From Alphaproteobacteria bacterium (GTDB taxonomy: Bacteria; Pseudomonadota; Alphaproteobacteria; Rhodobacterales; Rhodobacteraceae), in NCBI GenBank assembly GCA_030424645.1, contig JAUHWP010000001.1:1-64000 (forward strand): a DNA stretch of 64,000 nucleotides, in the 5' to 3' direction. The position numbers and the translations under genes are program-made. The notes beneath the pieces are model-generated. The model was not told the DNA's origin, did no database searches, and saw only the letters and a list, made by a program, of their open reading frames with translations. Below, one piece after another: positions 10,170 through 21,611 of the stretch. Within the stretch, counting starts at the first letter, position 1, and each line of letters begins with the position of its first letter.

Positions 10170-11627
10170 ATGAGCTTCACCCTTGCCATCGTGGGACGCC
10201 CCAATGTGGGCAAGTCCACCCTGTTCAACCGGCTGGTTGGCAAACGCCTTGCGCTGGTCGACGACCAGCCCGGTGTGACCCGTGACCTGCGCGAGGGCGA
10301 GGCACGGCTGGGCGATCTGCGCTTTACCGTGATCGACAGCGCAGGGCTGGAAGAGGCCACCGACGAAAGCCTTCAGGGCCGGATGCGTCGCCTGACCGAA
10401 CGGGCGGTGGAAATGGCAGATGCCTGCCTGTTCCTGGTTGATGCCCGCGCCGGAATCCTGCCGTCGGACGAAGTGTTCGCCGACATCCTGCGCCGCAAGA
10501 ACGCGCATGTGATCCTTGCCGCCAACAAGTCCGAAGGCAAGGCCGGAGAAGCCGGGTATCTGGAAGCCTTTTCGCTGGGTCTTGGTGAACCGATCCGCCT
10601 GTCGGGCGAACATGGCGAGGGTATGGGCGAACTGTTGGATATCCTGCGCCCGATTGCCGAGAAATTCGAGGCCCGTGCCGCCGCCATGGCCCCGGAAACG
10701 GATGTCGATGTCAACGACGAGGCTGATGACGGCCCGCGCCTGCCGACGCGGGACAAGCCGTTGCAAGTGGCCGTTATTGGCCGTCCCAACGCGGGCAAAT
10801 CGACCCTGATCAACAAGCTGATCGGCGAAGAGCGTCTGCTGACCGGACCCGAGGCCGGGATCACCCGCGATGCGATTTCGCTGCGCTTCGACTGGGGCGG
10901 TGTTCCGACACGTATCTTCGACACGGCGGGGATGCGAAAACGCGCCAAGGTGCAGGAAAAGATTGAAAAACTTTCCGTTTCAGACGGGTTGCGCGCGGTG
11001 AAGTTCGCCGAGGTGGTCGTGGTGCTTCTGGATGCGGCCATCCCGTTTGAGCAACAGGATTTGCGCATCGCAGACCTTGCCGAACGTGAAGGCCGTGCGG
11101 TGGTGGTCGCGGTGAACAAGTGGGATGCCGAACCCGAAAAGCAGGCCAAGCTGAAAGAGTTGAAAGAGGCGTTTGACCGCCTTCTGCCACAGCTGCGTGG
11201 CGCGCCCCTGATCACCATATCGGCCAAGACGGGCCGGGGTCTTGACCGTTTGCAAGCCGCCGTGATGCGCGCGCATGAAATCTGGAACCGGCGGGTGAAA
11301 ACCGCGCAGTTGAATGGCTGGCTGGCCGAAATGATCTCGGCCCACCCGCCGCCTGCGCCGGGCGGGCGGCGGATCAAGCTGCGCTATATGACCCAGGTTA
11401 AAACGCGCCCGCCGGGCTTTGTCGTCATGTGCTCGCAACCTGACAAGCTGCCCGACAGCTATAGCCGCTATCTGGTCAATGGGCTGCGCGAAGATTTCGA
11501 CATGCCGGGCACCCCGATCCGCCTGACCATGCGCGGGCAGGGGGATCAGAACCCCTATAAGAACCGCAAGAAATCAACGCCGTCACGGTTGCGCAAGCAT
11601 CTGGGCAAGGGGCGCGCGGACGAATAA
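10170..11627 (+). CDS. der: ribosome biogenesis GTPase Der (EngA)
   Basis: Two tandem G domains ([14 protein letters not shown] and [14 protein letters not shown]), 485 aa. Confidence 0.97.
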   Translation: MSFTLAIVGRPNVGKSTLFNRLVGKRLALVDDQPGVTRDLREGEARLGDLRFTVIDSAGLEEATDESLQGRMRRLTERAVEMADACLFLVDARAGILPSDEVFADILRRKNAHVILAANKSEGKAGEAGYLEAFSLGLGEPIRLSGEHGEGMGELLDILRPIAEKFEARAAAMAPETDVDVNDEADDGPRLPTRDKPLQVAVIGRPNAGKSTLINKLIGEERLLTGPEAGITRDAISLRFDWGGVPTRIFDTAGMRKRAKVQEKIEKLSVSDGLRAVKFAEVVVVLLDAAIPFEQQDLRIADLAEREGRAVVVAVNKWDAEPEKQAKLKELKEAFDRLLPQLRGAPLITISAKTGRGLDRLQAAVMRAHEIWNRRVKTAQLNGWLAEMISAHPPPAPGGRRIKLRYMTQVKTRPPGFVVMCSQPDKLPDSYSRYLVNGLREDFDMPGTPIRLTMRGQGDQNPYKNRKKSTPSRLRKHLGKGRADE

Positions 11628-11723
11628 ACCGCGCAAACCACGAAAAACAAACCGAACTCAGCGCCTCGCAGGTTGTCATGCCAGCGGGGCGCTGCCGTTT
11701 CTGCGCGTGCGAGTTTGCCAAAC

Positions 11724-11741
11724 GGGTCATTTCGCTGTCAT
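11724..11741 (+). promoter_or_regulatory. candidate PhoB box upstream of cpdB
   Basis: GGGTCAT-TTCG-CTGTCAT: two 7-mers with 4-nt spacer matching the Pho box form CTGTCAT-N4-CTGTCAT, 48 nt upstream of the cpdB ATG. Confidence 0.5.
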
Positions 11742-11788
11742 GATGACATCCTAGCCTGTTTCCAATCTTGTCATAAGCGGAGGTCCCC

Positions 11789-13747
11789 ATGTCTCTTACC
11801 CTATCGCGCCGCGGTTTCCTGGCCGGCACCGCGGGTTTCATCGCGCTGCATCCCTATTCCGTCCATGCGTCGCAGAATCAGGCGCATTTGCGGATCATGG
11901 AGACAACCGACCTGCATGTTCACGTCTTCCCTTATGACTATTATTCGGATCGCGAGGTTGACACGGTCGGGCTGGCGCGGACCGCATCCCTGATCGGGGA
12001 TATCCGGGCCGAGGCGACAAATTCGCTCTTGCTGGACAATGGTGATTTCCTGCAAGGCAACCCGATGGGCGACTACATCGCTTATGAGCGCGGGATGAGC
12101 GAAGGCGATACGCATCCGGTGATCAACGCGATGAACACGCTGGGGTTTGATGCGTCGACCTTGGGCAATCACGAATTCAACTATGGCCTTGATTTTCTGA
12201 TGAAATCCGTGGCGGGCGCCGGGTTCCCGATTGTTTGCGCCAATGTCGCCAAGACGCTGGGTGCCACACCGCGCGAAGACGAAACCCTTTTGCCGCCCTA
12301 TGTGATCGTGGATCGCGAAATCACCAATGGCGGTGGCACCGTGCAACCCATCCGTATCGGGTTCATCGGGTTCGTGCCGCCGCAGATCATGAACTGGGAC
12401 CGGCGGCATCTTGAAGGCAACGTCATGGCCCGCGATATTGTCGAGGCTGCGCGCGCTTACATCCCGCAGATGCGCGAAGAAGGGGCAGACCTGATCATTG
12501 CCCTGTCCCATTCGGGCATTGGCGCGGCGGATCACAGCGACGGCATGGAAAACGCCTCGATCCCCCTGGCGGCGGTCGAAGGGATCGACGCGGTGTTGAC
12601 GGGTCATTCCCACCTTGTGTTCCCCTCCGACACCTATGCCGACTTTGCCGGCGCGGATGTCGAGGCGGGCACCCTGATGGGCATTCCGGCCGTTATGGGC
12701 GGGTTCTGGGGCTCACATATGGGTCTGATTGACCTGATGCTGGAACATGATGGCGGGGCGTGGCGCGTGGTGTCGCACACCTGCGAAGCGCGCCCGATCT
12801 ATCAACGCAACGAGGATCGGTCGATCACGCCCCTGGTGGACAGCAGCGCCGAGGTTCTGGCGTCAGCGCAGAAAGAGCATGACGAGACCCTGGAATATGT
12901 GCGCCGCGCGGTTGGCAAGACCGATGCGCCGCTGCATTCCTATTTCGCGCTGGTCGCTGACGATCCGTCGGTGCAGATCGTATCGAACGCCCAGACCTGG
13001 TATATCGAACAGATGATGAAGGGCACGGAACACGAGGGGTTGCCGATCCTGTCTGCCGCCGCCCCGTTCAAGGCCGGAGGGCGCGGGGGACCGGATTACT
13101 ATACCGATGTTGCGGTGGGTGATGTGGCGATCAAGAATGTCGCGGACCTGTATCTGTATCCCAACACGGTGCGGGCGGTGCGGATCAACGGGGCCACGGT
13201 GCGTGAATGGCTGGAACGGTCGGCGGGCATGTTCAACCAGATCGAACCGGGGGCCGAGGACGCCGTGCTGCTGAACCCCGAGATGCCGTCTTACAATTTC
13301 GACGTGATCGACGGAGTGACCTATCAGATCGACCTGAGCCAGCCCGCCCGCTATAACGGCGATGGCGAGGTGGTAGCACCAGATGCCCATCGCATCGTCA
13401 ACCTTCAGTTCGACGGGCAACCGATTGATGAGGAACAGGAATTCATCATCGCGACCAACAACTACCGTGCGGGCGGCGGGGGGCATTTCCCTGGCGCTGG
13501 CGGTGACACGATCATCTTCGAAGGGCCGGACACCAACCGCGACGTGATCGTCCGTTACATCGTCGAGAAAGGCACGATCAATCCAAAAGCCGATGCCAAC
13601 TGGACCTTCGCGCCGATGGAAAACACCTCGGTCCTGTTTGAAACCGGACCAGCGGCGGCGAAACATGCGGCAAGCGTGGAAGGTGTCACCATGGAAGAGG
13701 CCGGGATGTCCGACAGTGGGTTTGCCTTGTTCCGTATCACCTTGTGA
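11789..13747 (+). CDS. cpdB: bifunctional 2',3'-cyclic-nucleotide 2'-phosphodiesterase/3'-nucleotidase, periplasmic
   Basis: Tat-like signal ([13 protein letters not shown]), [27 protein letters not shown] metallophosphoesterase motifs, C-terminal 5'-nucleotidase domain. Confidence 0.93.
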   Translation: MSLTLSRRGFLAGTAGFIALHPYSVHASQNQAHLRIMETTDLHVHVFPYDYYSDREVDTVGLARTASLIGDIRAEATNSLLLDNGDFLQGNPMGDYIAYERGMSEGDTHPVINAMNTLGFDASTLGNHEFNYGLDFLMKSVAGAGFPIVCANVAKTLGATPREDETLLPPYVIVDREITNGGGTVQPIRIGFIGFVPPQIMNWDRRHLEGNVMARDIVEAARAYIPQMREEGADLIIALSHSGIGAADHSDGMENASIPLAAVEGIDAVLTGHSHLVFPSDTYADFAGADVEAGTLMGIPAVMGGFWGSHMGLIDLMLEHDGGAWRVVSHTCEARPIYQRNEDRSITPLVDSSAEVLASAQKEHDETLEYVRRAVGKTDAPLHSYFALVADDPSVQIVSNAQTWYIEQMMKGTEHEGLPILSAAAPFKAGGRGGPDYYTDVAVGDVAIKNVADLYLYPNTVRAVRINGATVREWLERSAGMFNQIEPGAEDAVLLNPEMPSYNFDVIDGVTYQIDLSQPARYNGDGEVVAPDAHRIVNLQFDGQPIDEEQEFIIATNNYRAGGGGHFPGAGGDTIIFEGPDTNRDVIVRYIVEKGTINPKADANWTFAPMENTSVLFETGPAAAKHAASVEGVTMEEAGMSDSGFALFRITL

Positions 13748-13760
13748 TCCCTCATGAAAA

Positions 13761-13787
13761 AGGGGCGACCGACTGGCCGCCCCTGTT
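13761..13787. terminator. intrinsic-type hairpin between convergent genes
   Basis: AGGGGCG accgactggc CGCCCCT in the 59-nt gap between cpdB (+) and the M23 gene (-), with an A run 5' of the stem. Confidence 0.6.
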
Positions 13788-13806
13788 ATGACCTGATCGC
13801 TTGGGA

Positions 13807-14925
13807 TCAGTTCAGATAGGGCATGGGATCGACCGGCTCGGTTCCTTTGAACACAAGGAACTGGATCGCGTTATACTGGTTCTTGGACGCCGACGCGATC
13901 TGCTGGCCGCGTTTCACCGACTGGCCCTTCTTCACACTGATGCCCTCGATGAAGCTATAGGCGCTTTGGGTGCCGTTGCCGTGGTCGATGACCACGATTT
14001 CTTCCCCTTCGACATCCTTGGACACCAGCCGCACCGTGCCGTTGGCCGCGGCTTTGACCGGATCCCCCTGTTTGGCCGACACCAGGATGTATCCAGCTTT
14101 CTCGGCATCGAACAGGCTGGTCACCTTGCCCGCAACCGGCAGCGACATACGGGCGGTGCTGGCCTCGGTGCGGTCCTCTTCCAGCTTGGGTGAGGCCGGG
14201 GCGGCAACCTTCTGCGGTGCGGCCTCATCCTCGGGCAGGGGCAGTGCCGAGGAAGGCGGCGTGGGGGTGGCGGACCCTTGGCCCGGCTGGCTGACGCTGG
14301 CGGTCTGAACCGGCGCGTCCACCTTCACCGGGATCAACAGATACTGGCCTTCGCGCACCGTCAGGCTGGAGCCAAGACCGTTCCAGTCGGCCAGTGCACG
14401 GACCGACACGCCATAGCTGCGCGCAATGGAATAGGCGGTTTCGCCGCGTTTCACCTGGTGGCGGGTCGGTTGTTCACCCGATGTCGCGGTAGCCGTCGGC
14501 GCGGGTGTCGTGCCATCGGCACGGTCGATGGCGTCACCCGCCAGGGTGGTGATGTCGATGCTGTCATTGGGTTGGATCACGCCGGTTGCCGGTTCGGCCA
14601 CGCGGCGGGGCAAGGCCAGAACCTCGCCTTCGCGCAAACGGGCGTCGACGGCGATCCCGTTAAAGCGGCCCAACTCGGCCGGGGCCATACCAATGCGGCT
14701 TGCGACCTGTGCGACCGTGTCGCCGCGTTTGGCCACCGCCACCTGATAGCTGGGATACGAGATCACGCCGCGCGCGTCGGCCTGCGGTCGTGCAGCCGTC
14801 GCGGCGTTTTGGGCGGCTTCCGTCGTGGACAAGCCCCCCGCTGCAAAGCGGCGCATATCCAGATCAAAGGGTTTGTCACAGGCCGTCAGCCCCACCAGAA
14901 CCCCGATCAGGGCGGCAGAGCGCAT
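13807..14925 (-). CDS. LysM / M23 peptidase-domain lipoprotein (NlpD-like)
   Basis: Lipobox MRSAALIGVLVGLTACDKP; two LysM motifs (VKRGETAYSIARSYGVSVRALADWNGL); C-terminal M23 domain (VIDHGNGTQSAYSF). Track start 14982; 14925 fits the signal peptide. Confidence 0.88.
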   Translation of the reverse strand: MRSAALIGVLVGLTACDKPFDLDMRRFAAGGLSTTEAAQNAATAARPQADARGVISYPSYQVAVAKRGDTVAQVASRIGMAPAELGRFNGIAVDARLREGEVLALPRRVAEPATGVIQPNDSIDITTLAGDAIDRADGTTPAPTATATSGEQPTRHQVKRGETAYSIARSYGVSVRALADWNGLGSSLTVREGQYLLIPVKVDAPVQTASVSQPGQGSATPTPPSSALPLPEDEAAPQKVAAPASPKLEEDRTEASTARMSLPVAGKVTSLFDAEKAGYILVSAKQGDPVKAAANGTVRLVSKDVEGEEIVVIDHGNGTQSAYSFIEGISVKKGQSVKRGQQIASASKNQYNAIQFLVFKGTEPVDPMPYLN

Positions 14926-15105
14926 AGGGCGCCGCCGCAAGGTGCGGGGCGCACGCGTTTCGGTCGTGCATGAAAGTGGCATTGCTCGTTCCTCAATCCA
15001 TTGGCCCGTTGTCAGGCTCTGGTTGTGACCCTGTTGTCGGGCCTTTTCACTGCTGTGCAGGGCAATGGCCCCGCGTTTCCGGCGTCCCGGATCATCCTGG
15101 TTGCG

Positions 15106-15759
15106 TCAGTCCTGCCCCAGCCCTTCCAAAAGGGGCACGAAACGCACCGGCAGAAGCTCGTCGTAATCGAACCCGTCTTCGCTGCGCGTCACCTTGATCA
15201 GGCTTTGCACGGCGTCGGACTGCCCCACCGGCACGATCATGATACCGCCAATGGCAAGCTGCGCCAAGAGGGGACCGGGCGGATCCTCGGCGGCGGCGGT
15301 CACAATGATGCGGTCGAACGGGGCCTGATCGGGCAATCCCCGCGATCCGTCGCCGGTGATGGCGGTGATATTGTGCAGGTCCATTGCTTCGAACAGCTCG
15401 CGCGCTTCGCGCACCAGCTTCTGGTGGCGGTCGACCGTATAGACCCGGCGCGCAAGCCGCGACAGGATGGCCGCCTGATACCCGGACCCGGTGCCCACCT
15501 CGAGCACCTTGTCACGCGGGTTGATCTGCGCGGCTTGTGTCATCAGGCCAACCACCGAGGGCTGCGAGATCGTCTGCCCACAGGAAATTGGCAAAGGCAT
15601 ATCCTCATAAGCGCGTTCGGCGAACAGGCCGCGCACGAAGGGGCCGCGGTCGATCTCTTCCATCGCGGACAGGACACGGGGGTTGGTCACGCCCTTCGAG
15701 CGCAGGGTAAACAGGAACTGCATCTTGCGTTCCGCGTCTGTTGCACCCGTGTCGCTCAT
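15106..15759 (-). CDS. pcm: protein-L-isoaspartate O-methyltransferase
   Basis: [21 protein letters not shown] and [19 protein letters not shown] motifs. Confidence 0.96.
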   Translation of the reverse strand: MSDTGATDAERKMQFLFTLRSKGVTNPRVLSAMEEIDRGPFVRGLFAERAYEDMPLPISCGQTISQPSVVGLMTQAAQINPRDKVLEVGTGSGYQAAILSRLARRVYTVDRHQKLVREARELFEAMDLHNITAITGDGSRGLPDQAPFDRIIVTAAAEDPPGPLLAQLAIGGIMIVPVGQSDAVQSLIKVTRSEDGFDYDELLPVRFVPLLEGLGQD

Positions 15760-16553
15760 TCAAACAATGTCCCAAGTGCATCCAGATGGTCATGGGCGGT
15801 CAGGTCGGCGCGCATGGGTGTGACCGAGACATAGCCGTCAAGGTTGTGCGTCACATCCATGCCGGGTCCGGACGGATTGGCTTGCGGCCCGCCCTTGATC
15901 CACAGGAACTTGCGGCCCGAGGGGCTGTTCTGTGCCTCGATCCCGAAAAACGCGTCATGGCGCCAGCCTTGCGGGGCGGCCTTGATGCCTTTGACCTGAT
16001 CGGCGGCGACGGGTGGAAAGTTCACGTTGTAAAACAGCCGGTAATCGGCGCCGTGATCCCAGGGCGCGTCGGCCAGCAGCCGGCGCAGCACATCGCCGCC
16101 GAATGTGGCTGCGGCATCGAACATGTTGCCCAACCCCCTGGTCCCTGGCCCCATGTATTGCGACAGGGCAATGGCGGGCAGGCCCTGCAAGGCAGCTTCC
16201 ATCGCAGCCCCCAGCGTGCCCGAGTACAGCGCGTTCTCGGCCGAGTTGTTGCCCCGGTTCACGCCCGAGATTACCAGATCGGGACGGTCCGGCATCACGT
16301 CGTAGATGGCCGCAATCACGCAATCGGCGGGGCTGCCTTCGGCGGCAAACCGGCGCGGGCCGTGTTCGGCGATCATGAAGGGATGCGTATAGGATATGCA
16401 ATGCCCGACGCCGGATTGCTCGAACGCCGGGGCGACGGTCCATATTTCGGCCCGTTCGCCTGCAAGTTCTTGTGCGACCTCTTGCGCGATGGCTTCGGCC
16501 ACTTTCAACCCCGGCGCGTTGATCCCGTCGTCATTGGTGATGAGAATGCGCAT
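15756..16553 (-). CDS. surE: 5'/3'-nucleotidase SurE
   Basis: [20 protein letters not shown]..., [34 protein letters not shown] overlap with pcm. Confidence 0.97.
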   Translation of the reverse strand: MRILITNDDGINAPGLKVAEAIAQEVAQELAGERAEIWTVAPAFEQSGVGHCISYTHPFMIAEHGPRRFAAEGSPADCVIAAIYDVMPDRPDLVISGVNRGNNSAENALYSGTLGAAMEAALQGLPAIALSQYMGPGTRGLGNMFDAAATFGGDVLRRLLADAPWDHGADYRLFYNVNFPPVAADQVKGIKAAPQGWRHDAFFGIEAQNSPSGRKFLWIKGGPQANPSGPGMDVTHNLDGYVSVTPMRADLTAHDHLDALGTLFE

Positions 16554-16686
16554 GGTTTGGCCCTTCTGCCCTTCTGCCCGTCGGTCCGGCCTTGAAATGG
16601 CGCGGTGTCGTTTTCTCAATAAGGCAGCTTGGCGCGCGCGGCAAGCGCGGCGCCGGGTTCGGACAGCCTGTCTTGGGAAACGTGGT

Positions 16687-17340
16687 TCAGGCCAGCCCGG
16701 CTTCGGACAGAATACGCCTGGCTTCCCCGTCGACGGGGGCCAGCTTGCTGCGGTCTTCGCCGGGGAAGAAACGGGCCCGCATCGAGGTCGCCAGCGGTTT
16801 CGGTTCGGCGATCACGACCCGTGGTCCCAGCTTGGCGTTTTCAGCAGCCCAGCTGCGCACCAGAGCCATTTGCGCGGCCTTGGTGGCACCGTAACCGGCA
16901 AAGAACTTCTCGCCCGCGTGGTCGTCGGCGAAGAACAGGGCGGTGCTGTCATCGGTCATCAGGGCGTTCACCATGAAGATCAAGGTCCGCGTGGCTTCCA
17001 CGTTGGTGTTCAGCGCCTGCGTCCAGCCCTTGTCGTCAAGGTCGGGCGTGGGCATCAGCGCCGGGCCATAGATCGCGGTATGTGCCCAGATATCGACCGG
17101 ACCCCAGCGGTCATGGATCGACCGGCACAGATGGGCCATGGCATCGCGGTTGGTGATGTCCATCGGCGCCAGCGTGGCCGAGCCGCCCTGTGCCTTGATC
17201 TTGTCGTCCAGCTCCTCCAGTGCGCCGGTGGTGCGGCCCACGGCGACGACGTGGTGCGTTCTGGACAGCTCAAGCGCCAAGGCGGCGCCAAGGCCGCGCG
17301 AGGCGCCGGTAACAAGGGCGATTTTCTGTGTCTCGGTCAT
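16687..17340 (-). CDS. SDR family oxidoreductase
   Basis: [17 protein letters not shown] Rossmann motif; 3' end [18 protein letters not shown]...YGATKAA. Confidence 0.88.
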   Translation of the reverse strand: MTETQKIALVTGASRGLGAALALELSRTHHVVAVGRTTGALEELDDKIKAQGGSATLAPMDITNRDAMAHLCRSIHDRWGPVDIWAHTAIYGPALMPTPDLDDKGWTQALNTNVEATRTLIFMVNALMTDDSTALFFADDHAGEKFFAGYGATKAAQMALVRSWAAENAKLGPRVVIAEPKPLATSMRARFFPGEDRSKLAPVDGEARRILSEAGLA

Positions 17341-17404
17341 GGCTGCGTCATCGCATTCGTTCACGGCAGGGGCAAGGCGAAAGAAAAGGCGGGCATGGGC
17401 CGCG

Positions 17405-18889
17405 TCACTCTGCCGCTTTCAGTTCGAACCCTTTTTCGATCTGGTCGGCAGGCGTCACCGGGTATTCCCCCGAGAAACAGGCGTCGCAATACTGCGGGCA
17501 ATCCTTCTTGCGGCCTGTCGCTTCGCCGACCGCGCGATACAGCCCGTCGAGCGAGATGAATTTCAGGCTGTCGACCTTCAGATGCTCGCGCATCTCGTCC
17601 TCGCTCATCGTGGCGGCCAGCAGTTTTTCCCGCTCAGGCGTATCAACGCCATAGAAACAGGGCCAGGCCGTGGGGGGGCTGGCGATGCGGAAATGGACTT
17701 CCTTGGCGCCCGCATCCAGGAACATGTCCTTGATCTTGCGCGTTGTCGTGCCGCGCACCACGCTGTCATCGACCAGGATCACGCGTTTGCCTTTGATCAG
17801 GGCGCGATTGACGTTCAGCTTCAGGCGCACGCCCATGTCGCGAATTTGCTCGGTCGGTTCGATGAAGGTGCGGCCCATATACTGGTTGCGGATGATGCCC
17901 ATCGCGTAAGGAATGCCGCTTTCCTGACTGTATCCGATCGCCGCAGGCGTGCCGCTGTCGGGCACCGGGCAGACCAGATCGGCATCCACCGGGTTTTCCC
18001 GCGCCAGTTCCACCCCGATCTGGCGGCGGGTTTCGTAGACCGATTTGCCACCGATGATGCTGTCGGGACGTGAGAAATAGACATGCTCGAAGATGCAGAA
18101 TTTCGAAGGGCGCGGGCGGAAGGGAAAACTGCTTTCGACCTTGCCATCCGAGATCACGACCATCTCGCCCGGTTCGATTTCGCGCACCAGTTCGGCGCCG
18201 ATGATGTCCAGCGCGCAGCTTTCCGAACTCAGCACCCAGCCTTCGCCCAGACGGCCCAGCACCAGCGGACGCACCCCGTGCGGGTCGCGCACCCCCATCA
18301 GCTTGGTGCGGGTCATCGCGACCACCGAGAACGCCCCTTCGACGCGGCGCAGCGCGTCTTCCATCCGCTCGGGGATGTTGCGTTGCAGGGATCGCGCCAT
18401 CAGGTGGATGATACATTCGCTGTCCGACGAGCTTTGGAAGATCGACCCGCGTTCGATCAGTTCCTTGCGCAGCGCGTTGGCGTTGGTGATGTTGCCGTTA
18501 TGGGCAATCGCCGCGCCACCCATCGAAAATTCGCCAAAGAACGGTTGCACGTCGCGGATCACGGCGCCCTTGGATCCGGCGGTGGAATAGCGCACATGCC
18601 CGATGGCAAGCGGGCCGGGCAGGGTTTCCATCACGCTGGCCTTGGTAAAGTTGTCGCGGACATAACCAAATCGGCGGGCCGAGTTGAACCCCTGTTCCGG
18701 GTCGTGGCAGACGATGCCTCCCGCTTCCTGCCCGCGGTGCTGTAGCGCGTGAAGCCCCAGGGCCACGAAGTTCGCGGCCTCGGCCAAACCTATGACGCCA
18801 AAGACACCGCATTCTTCCTTGAGCTTGTCGTCATCGAAAGGATGTGCGGGGGGCAGGGATTTGGCAGCAGCAGACAAGGTGTCGGACAT
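17405..18889 (-). CDS. purF: amidophosphoribosyltransferase
   Basis: CGVFGVIGLAEAANFVALGLHALQHRGQEAGGI; PRPP loop VILVDDSVVRGTTTRKI. Confidence 0.97.
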   Translation of the reverse strand: MSDTLSAAAKSLPPAHPFDDDKLKEECGVFGVIGLAEAANFVALGLHALQHRGQEAGGIVCHDPEQGFNSARRFGYVRDNFTKASVMETLPGPLAIGHVRYSTAGSKGAVIRDVQPFFGEFSMGGAAIAHNGNITNANALRKELIERGSIFQSSSDSECIIHLMARSLQRNIPERMEDALRRVEGAFSVVAMTRTKLMGVRDPHGVRPLVLGRLGEGWVLSSESCALDIIGAELVREIEPGEMVVISDGKVESSFPFRPRPSKFCIFEHVYFSRPDSIIGGKSVYETRRQIGVELARENPVDADLVCPVPDSGTPAAIGYSQESGIPYAMGIIRNQYMGRTFIEPTEQIRDMGVRLKLNVNRALIKGKRVILVDDSVVRGTTTRKIKDMFLDAGAKEVHFRIASPPTAWPCFYGVDTPEREKLLAATMSEDEMREHLKVDSLKFISLDGLYRAVGEATGRKKDCPQYCDACFSGEYPVTPADQIEKGFELKAAE

Positions 18890-19000
18890 GGGCAGGGGCT
18901 CCGATTCCGTGGCGTTGGCCCCCTCTTACTGGACCCGGTGGGATATGTCATCAAACGATCACAATCCGAGGGCGGATTTGCCATCACTTTGTTGCCAACG

Positions 19001-19023
19001 AAAAACGCACCCCGAAGGGTGCG
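19001..19023 (-). terminator. intrinsic terminator downstream of cvpA-like gene
   Basis: Minus strand reads CGCACCC-UUCG-GGGTGCG followed by TTTTT; 7-bp stem with UUCG loop. Confidence 0.75.
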
Positions 19024-19050
19024 CCTGTCTGACTTGCAGGTGCCGCCCGA

Positions 19051-19614
19051 TTACTGAAGGCCCGACGAGCAAGCCCCCACGAGTTCCTCGTATTTGCCGA
19101 CGATCCAGCCAGGGGCATCCTCGGGGATCTGTTCGTTGATCTTGTCCTGGGTGCGGGCAAAGATCTTGGCGGTGCGGCTGTCATCGACCATGGCAATCGT
19201 GTCCGTGGTGACGACGCGGTCATAAACCACCAGCGCGATGGCGACCAGCAGCAGGCCCCGCGCCACGCCGAAGATGAAGCCAAGCGCCTGATCCAGCCCG
19301 CCAAGCGCCGAGCGCTGCACCGCAGATGAAAACAGCGGCGTGAAGATCGACACGATCACCAGCGCCAGCGCAAAGACACCCGCAAAGGCCGCGATCATCG
19401 ACAATTCGCAACTGTCGGCGATGAAATCCTTCAGAACCGGGACTTCCTTGACCAGCGGCAAGGCGCGGGGGGCGAAGATATAGGCCAGAACGGCCGCTGC
19501 GATCCACCCGAGGATGGACATGCCTTCGCGCACGAACCCGCGCGAATAGGCCAGAATGGCCGAAATCAGGATGACCGCCGCAACGATCCCGTCAATCAAG
19601 GTGAAGCCTTCCAT
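19051..19614 (-). CDS. CvpA family protein
   Basis: MEGFTLIDGIVAAVILISAILAYSRGFVREGMSILGWIAAA, four TM segments; adjacent to purF. Confidence 0.92.
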   Translation of the reverse strand: MEGFTLIDGIVAAVILISAILAYSRGFVREGMSILGWIAAAVLAYIFAPRALPLVKEVPVLKDFIADSCELSMIAAFAGVFALALVIVSIFTPLFSSAVQRSALGGLDQALGFIFGVARGLLLVAIALVVYDRVVTTDTIAMVDDSRTAKIFARTQDKINEQIPEDAPGWIVGKYEELVGACSSGLQ

Positions 19615-19665
19615 GTCGTCTCACTTCGGTGCAGGCGTCGCCTGTAACCGTCCCTGTCTGTGGGG

Positions 19666-21033
19666 CTAACCCGCCCCGAAAATCTCACCGACGAACCCGG
19701 TCAGGTCCGCCATCTTCTGTATCGTCAACCCGGCACCGGCGCCGGTTTTGCTGCGCGCGGGCGCAATCGCGGACGTGAAACCAAGTTTTTGCGCTTCTTT
19801 CAACCGGTTTTCGGTCTGGCCCACAGGGCGCAACGCCCCTGATAGACTGATTTCGCCAAAAACCACAGTCTCTTTCGGGATTGCCACATCCTCGCGCGCG
19901 GAAAGTAGCGCCGCCGCCACAGCAAGGTCGGCAGCCGGTTCGGCGATCTTCATGCCGCCCGCGACGTTCAGATAGACATCCAGCCCCGCAAACGGAATCC
20001 CGCAGCGGGCTTCCAGAACGGCCAGGATCATGGCCAGTCGCCCGCTGTCCCAGCCCAGAACCGACCGGCGCGGCTGGCTTAGCGAGGAGGGCGCGACAAG
20101 GGCCTGAAATTCGACCAGCACGGGCCGTGTGCCTTCGATCCCGGCGAAAACCACCGATCCGGGGGCGGGATCTTCACGGTCGGACAGGAACAGGGCCGAG
20201 GGGTTCAGGACCTCGGCCAGCCCCTTGCCGGTCATCTCGAACACGCCGATTTCATCGGCGGGGCCGAAACGGTTTTTCACCGCGCGCAGGATGCGGAACT
20301 GATGGCCCCGTTCGCCTTCGAAATACAGCACCGTATCGACCATGTGTTCCACCACGCGGGGTCCGGCGATCTGGCCGTCCTTGGTGACATGGCCGACCAG
20401 AACAACGGATATCCCGCGCTTCTTGGCGAAGGAGGTAAGCTCGTGCGCGGCAGCCCGGACCTGGCTGACCGATCCCGGCGCACTGTCCACGTTATCGGCC
20501 CACATGGTCTGGATCGAGTCGATGATTGCCAGCGCCGGGCGTTCGGCGTCCAGCGTCGTCATGATGTCGCGCAGGTTGGTTTCGGCGGCCAGCTTTACCG
20601 GCGCTTTGGTCAGACCAAGCCGCTGCGCGCGCATTCGTACCTGTGCCGAGGCTTCTTCGCCCGAAATATAGACCGTGGGCAGGCCAGCGGTCGCAAATTT
20701 TGCTGCGGCTTGCAGAAGCAGGGTGGACTTGCCGATGCCGGGGTCGCCGCCGACAAGAATGGCCGATCCGGGGACAAGGCCGCCGCCCAGAACGCGGTCA
20801 AGCTCGCCCATCCCGCTTTCGGTGCGGGGTGGGGGCGTTTCATCGGTGGACAGGTCGGTCAGGACGATTGCCGCCCCGCGTTTGCCGCCCAGCGATTTCG
20901 ATGCAGGCCCGGCGCTGAGCGGCACGTCTTCAACGATCGAGTTCCATTCTCCGCAAGCCTCGCACCGGCCCGACCATTTGGACGAGGACGCGCCGCAGGC
21001 GTTGCAGGTGAAGGTCTTTTGAGCTTTTGCCAT
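19666..21033 (-). CDS. radA: DNA repair protein RadA
   Basis: N-terminal C4 zinc finger (CNACGASSSKWSGRCEACGEWNS), GGDPGIGKSTLLLQ Walker A, KNRFG motif. Confidence 0.97.
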   Translation of the reverse strand: MAKAQKTFTCNACGASSSKWSGRCEACGEWNSIVEDVPLSAGPASKSLGGKRGAAIVLTDLSTDETPPPRTESGMGELDRVLGGGLVPGSAILVGGDPGIGKSTLLLQAAAKFATAGLPTVYISGEEASAQVRMRAQRLGLTKAPVKLAAETNLRDIMTTLDAERPALAIIDSIQTMWADNVDSAPGSVSQVRAAAHELTSFAKKRGISVVLVGHVTKDGQIAGPRVVEHMVDTVLYFEGERGHQFRILRAVKNRFGPADEIGVFEMTGKGLAEVLNPSALFLSDREDPAPGSVVFAGIEGTRPVLVEFQALVAPSSLSQPRRSVLGWDSGRLAMILAVLEARCGIPFAGLDVYLNVAGGMKIAEPAADLAVAAALLSAREDVAIPKETVVFGEISLSGALRPVGQTENRLKEAQKLGFTSAIAPARSKTGAGAGLTIQKMADLTGFVGEIFGAG

Positions 21034-21073
21034 GGGGCTTTTTGCCTGACGAAACCGAGGCTTGCAAGAGTTG

Positions 21074-21511
21074 TCAGACGCGCTGGCGTTTGGCTGTCGC
21101 GAAGCTCAATCCGATCGAGGTCAGGATGCAGGCGGTGAACAGGTAGAGACCCCATCCGGTCTCGATCTTTGCCATGCCGATGCCCTTCACGATGACGATG
21201 TAAAGCGCGATCAGGAAGATGTCGGCCATCGCCAGTTTGCCAAGGATATTGAACACCGGCAGCATCTTACGGCGCATCATGCCGAACTGGATCAGAGCCA
21301 GGCCCAGCACCTTCATGATCGGGGCGAAAATGGCAAAGAAGGTGACCAGCAGGGCAAGAATGACATCCGTGTCCCACAGGGCTTGCAGGCCCGAGACCAC
21401 GCTGACTTCGGTCAGACCAAAGAGCGGCAGGTTCAGACCCGCGCGCATAAGGGGGGCGAACCACGCGATGGGAAAGGCGATGAGGAGGGCGAGGTTGAGG
21501 TATTTGAGCAT
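21074..21511 (-). CDS. paraquat-inducible protein A-like membrane protein
   Basis: 145 aa, TM segments, PqiA-like central region. Confidence 0.7.
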   Translation of the reverse strand: MLKYLNLALLIAFPIAWFAPLMRAGLNLPLFGLTEVSVVSGLQALWDTDVILALLVTFFAIFAPIMKVLGLALIQFGMMRRKMLPVFNILGKLAMADIFLIALYIVIVKGIGMAKIETGWGLYLFTACILTSIGLSFATAKRQRV

Positions 21512-21611
21512 GGTGATGTGTCGTCAGGATTGGCGAGGCTTAGAGTGTGATAGAGAATTGCGAAGATCCACAGGGTCGGCGCGGCTCGGCAGGTCTGCCG
21601 GACGTGTTTCT

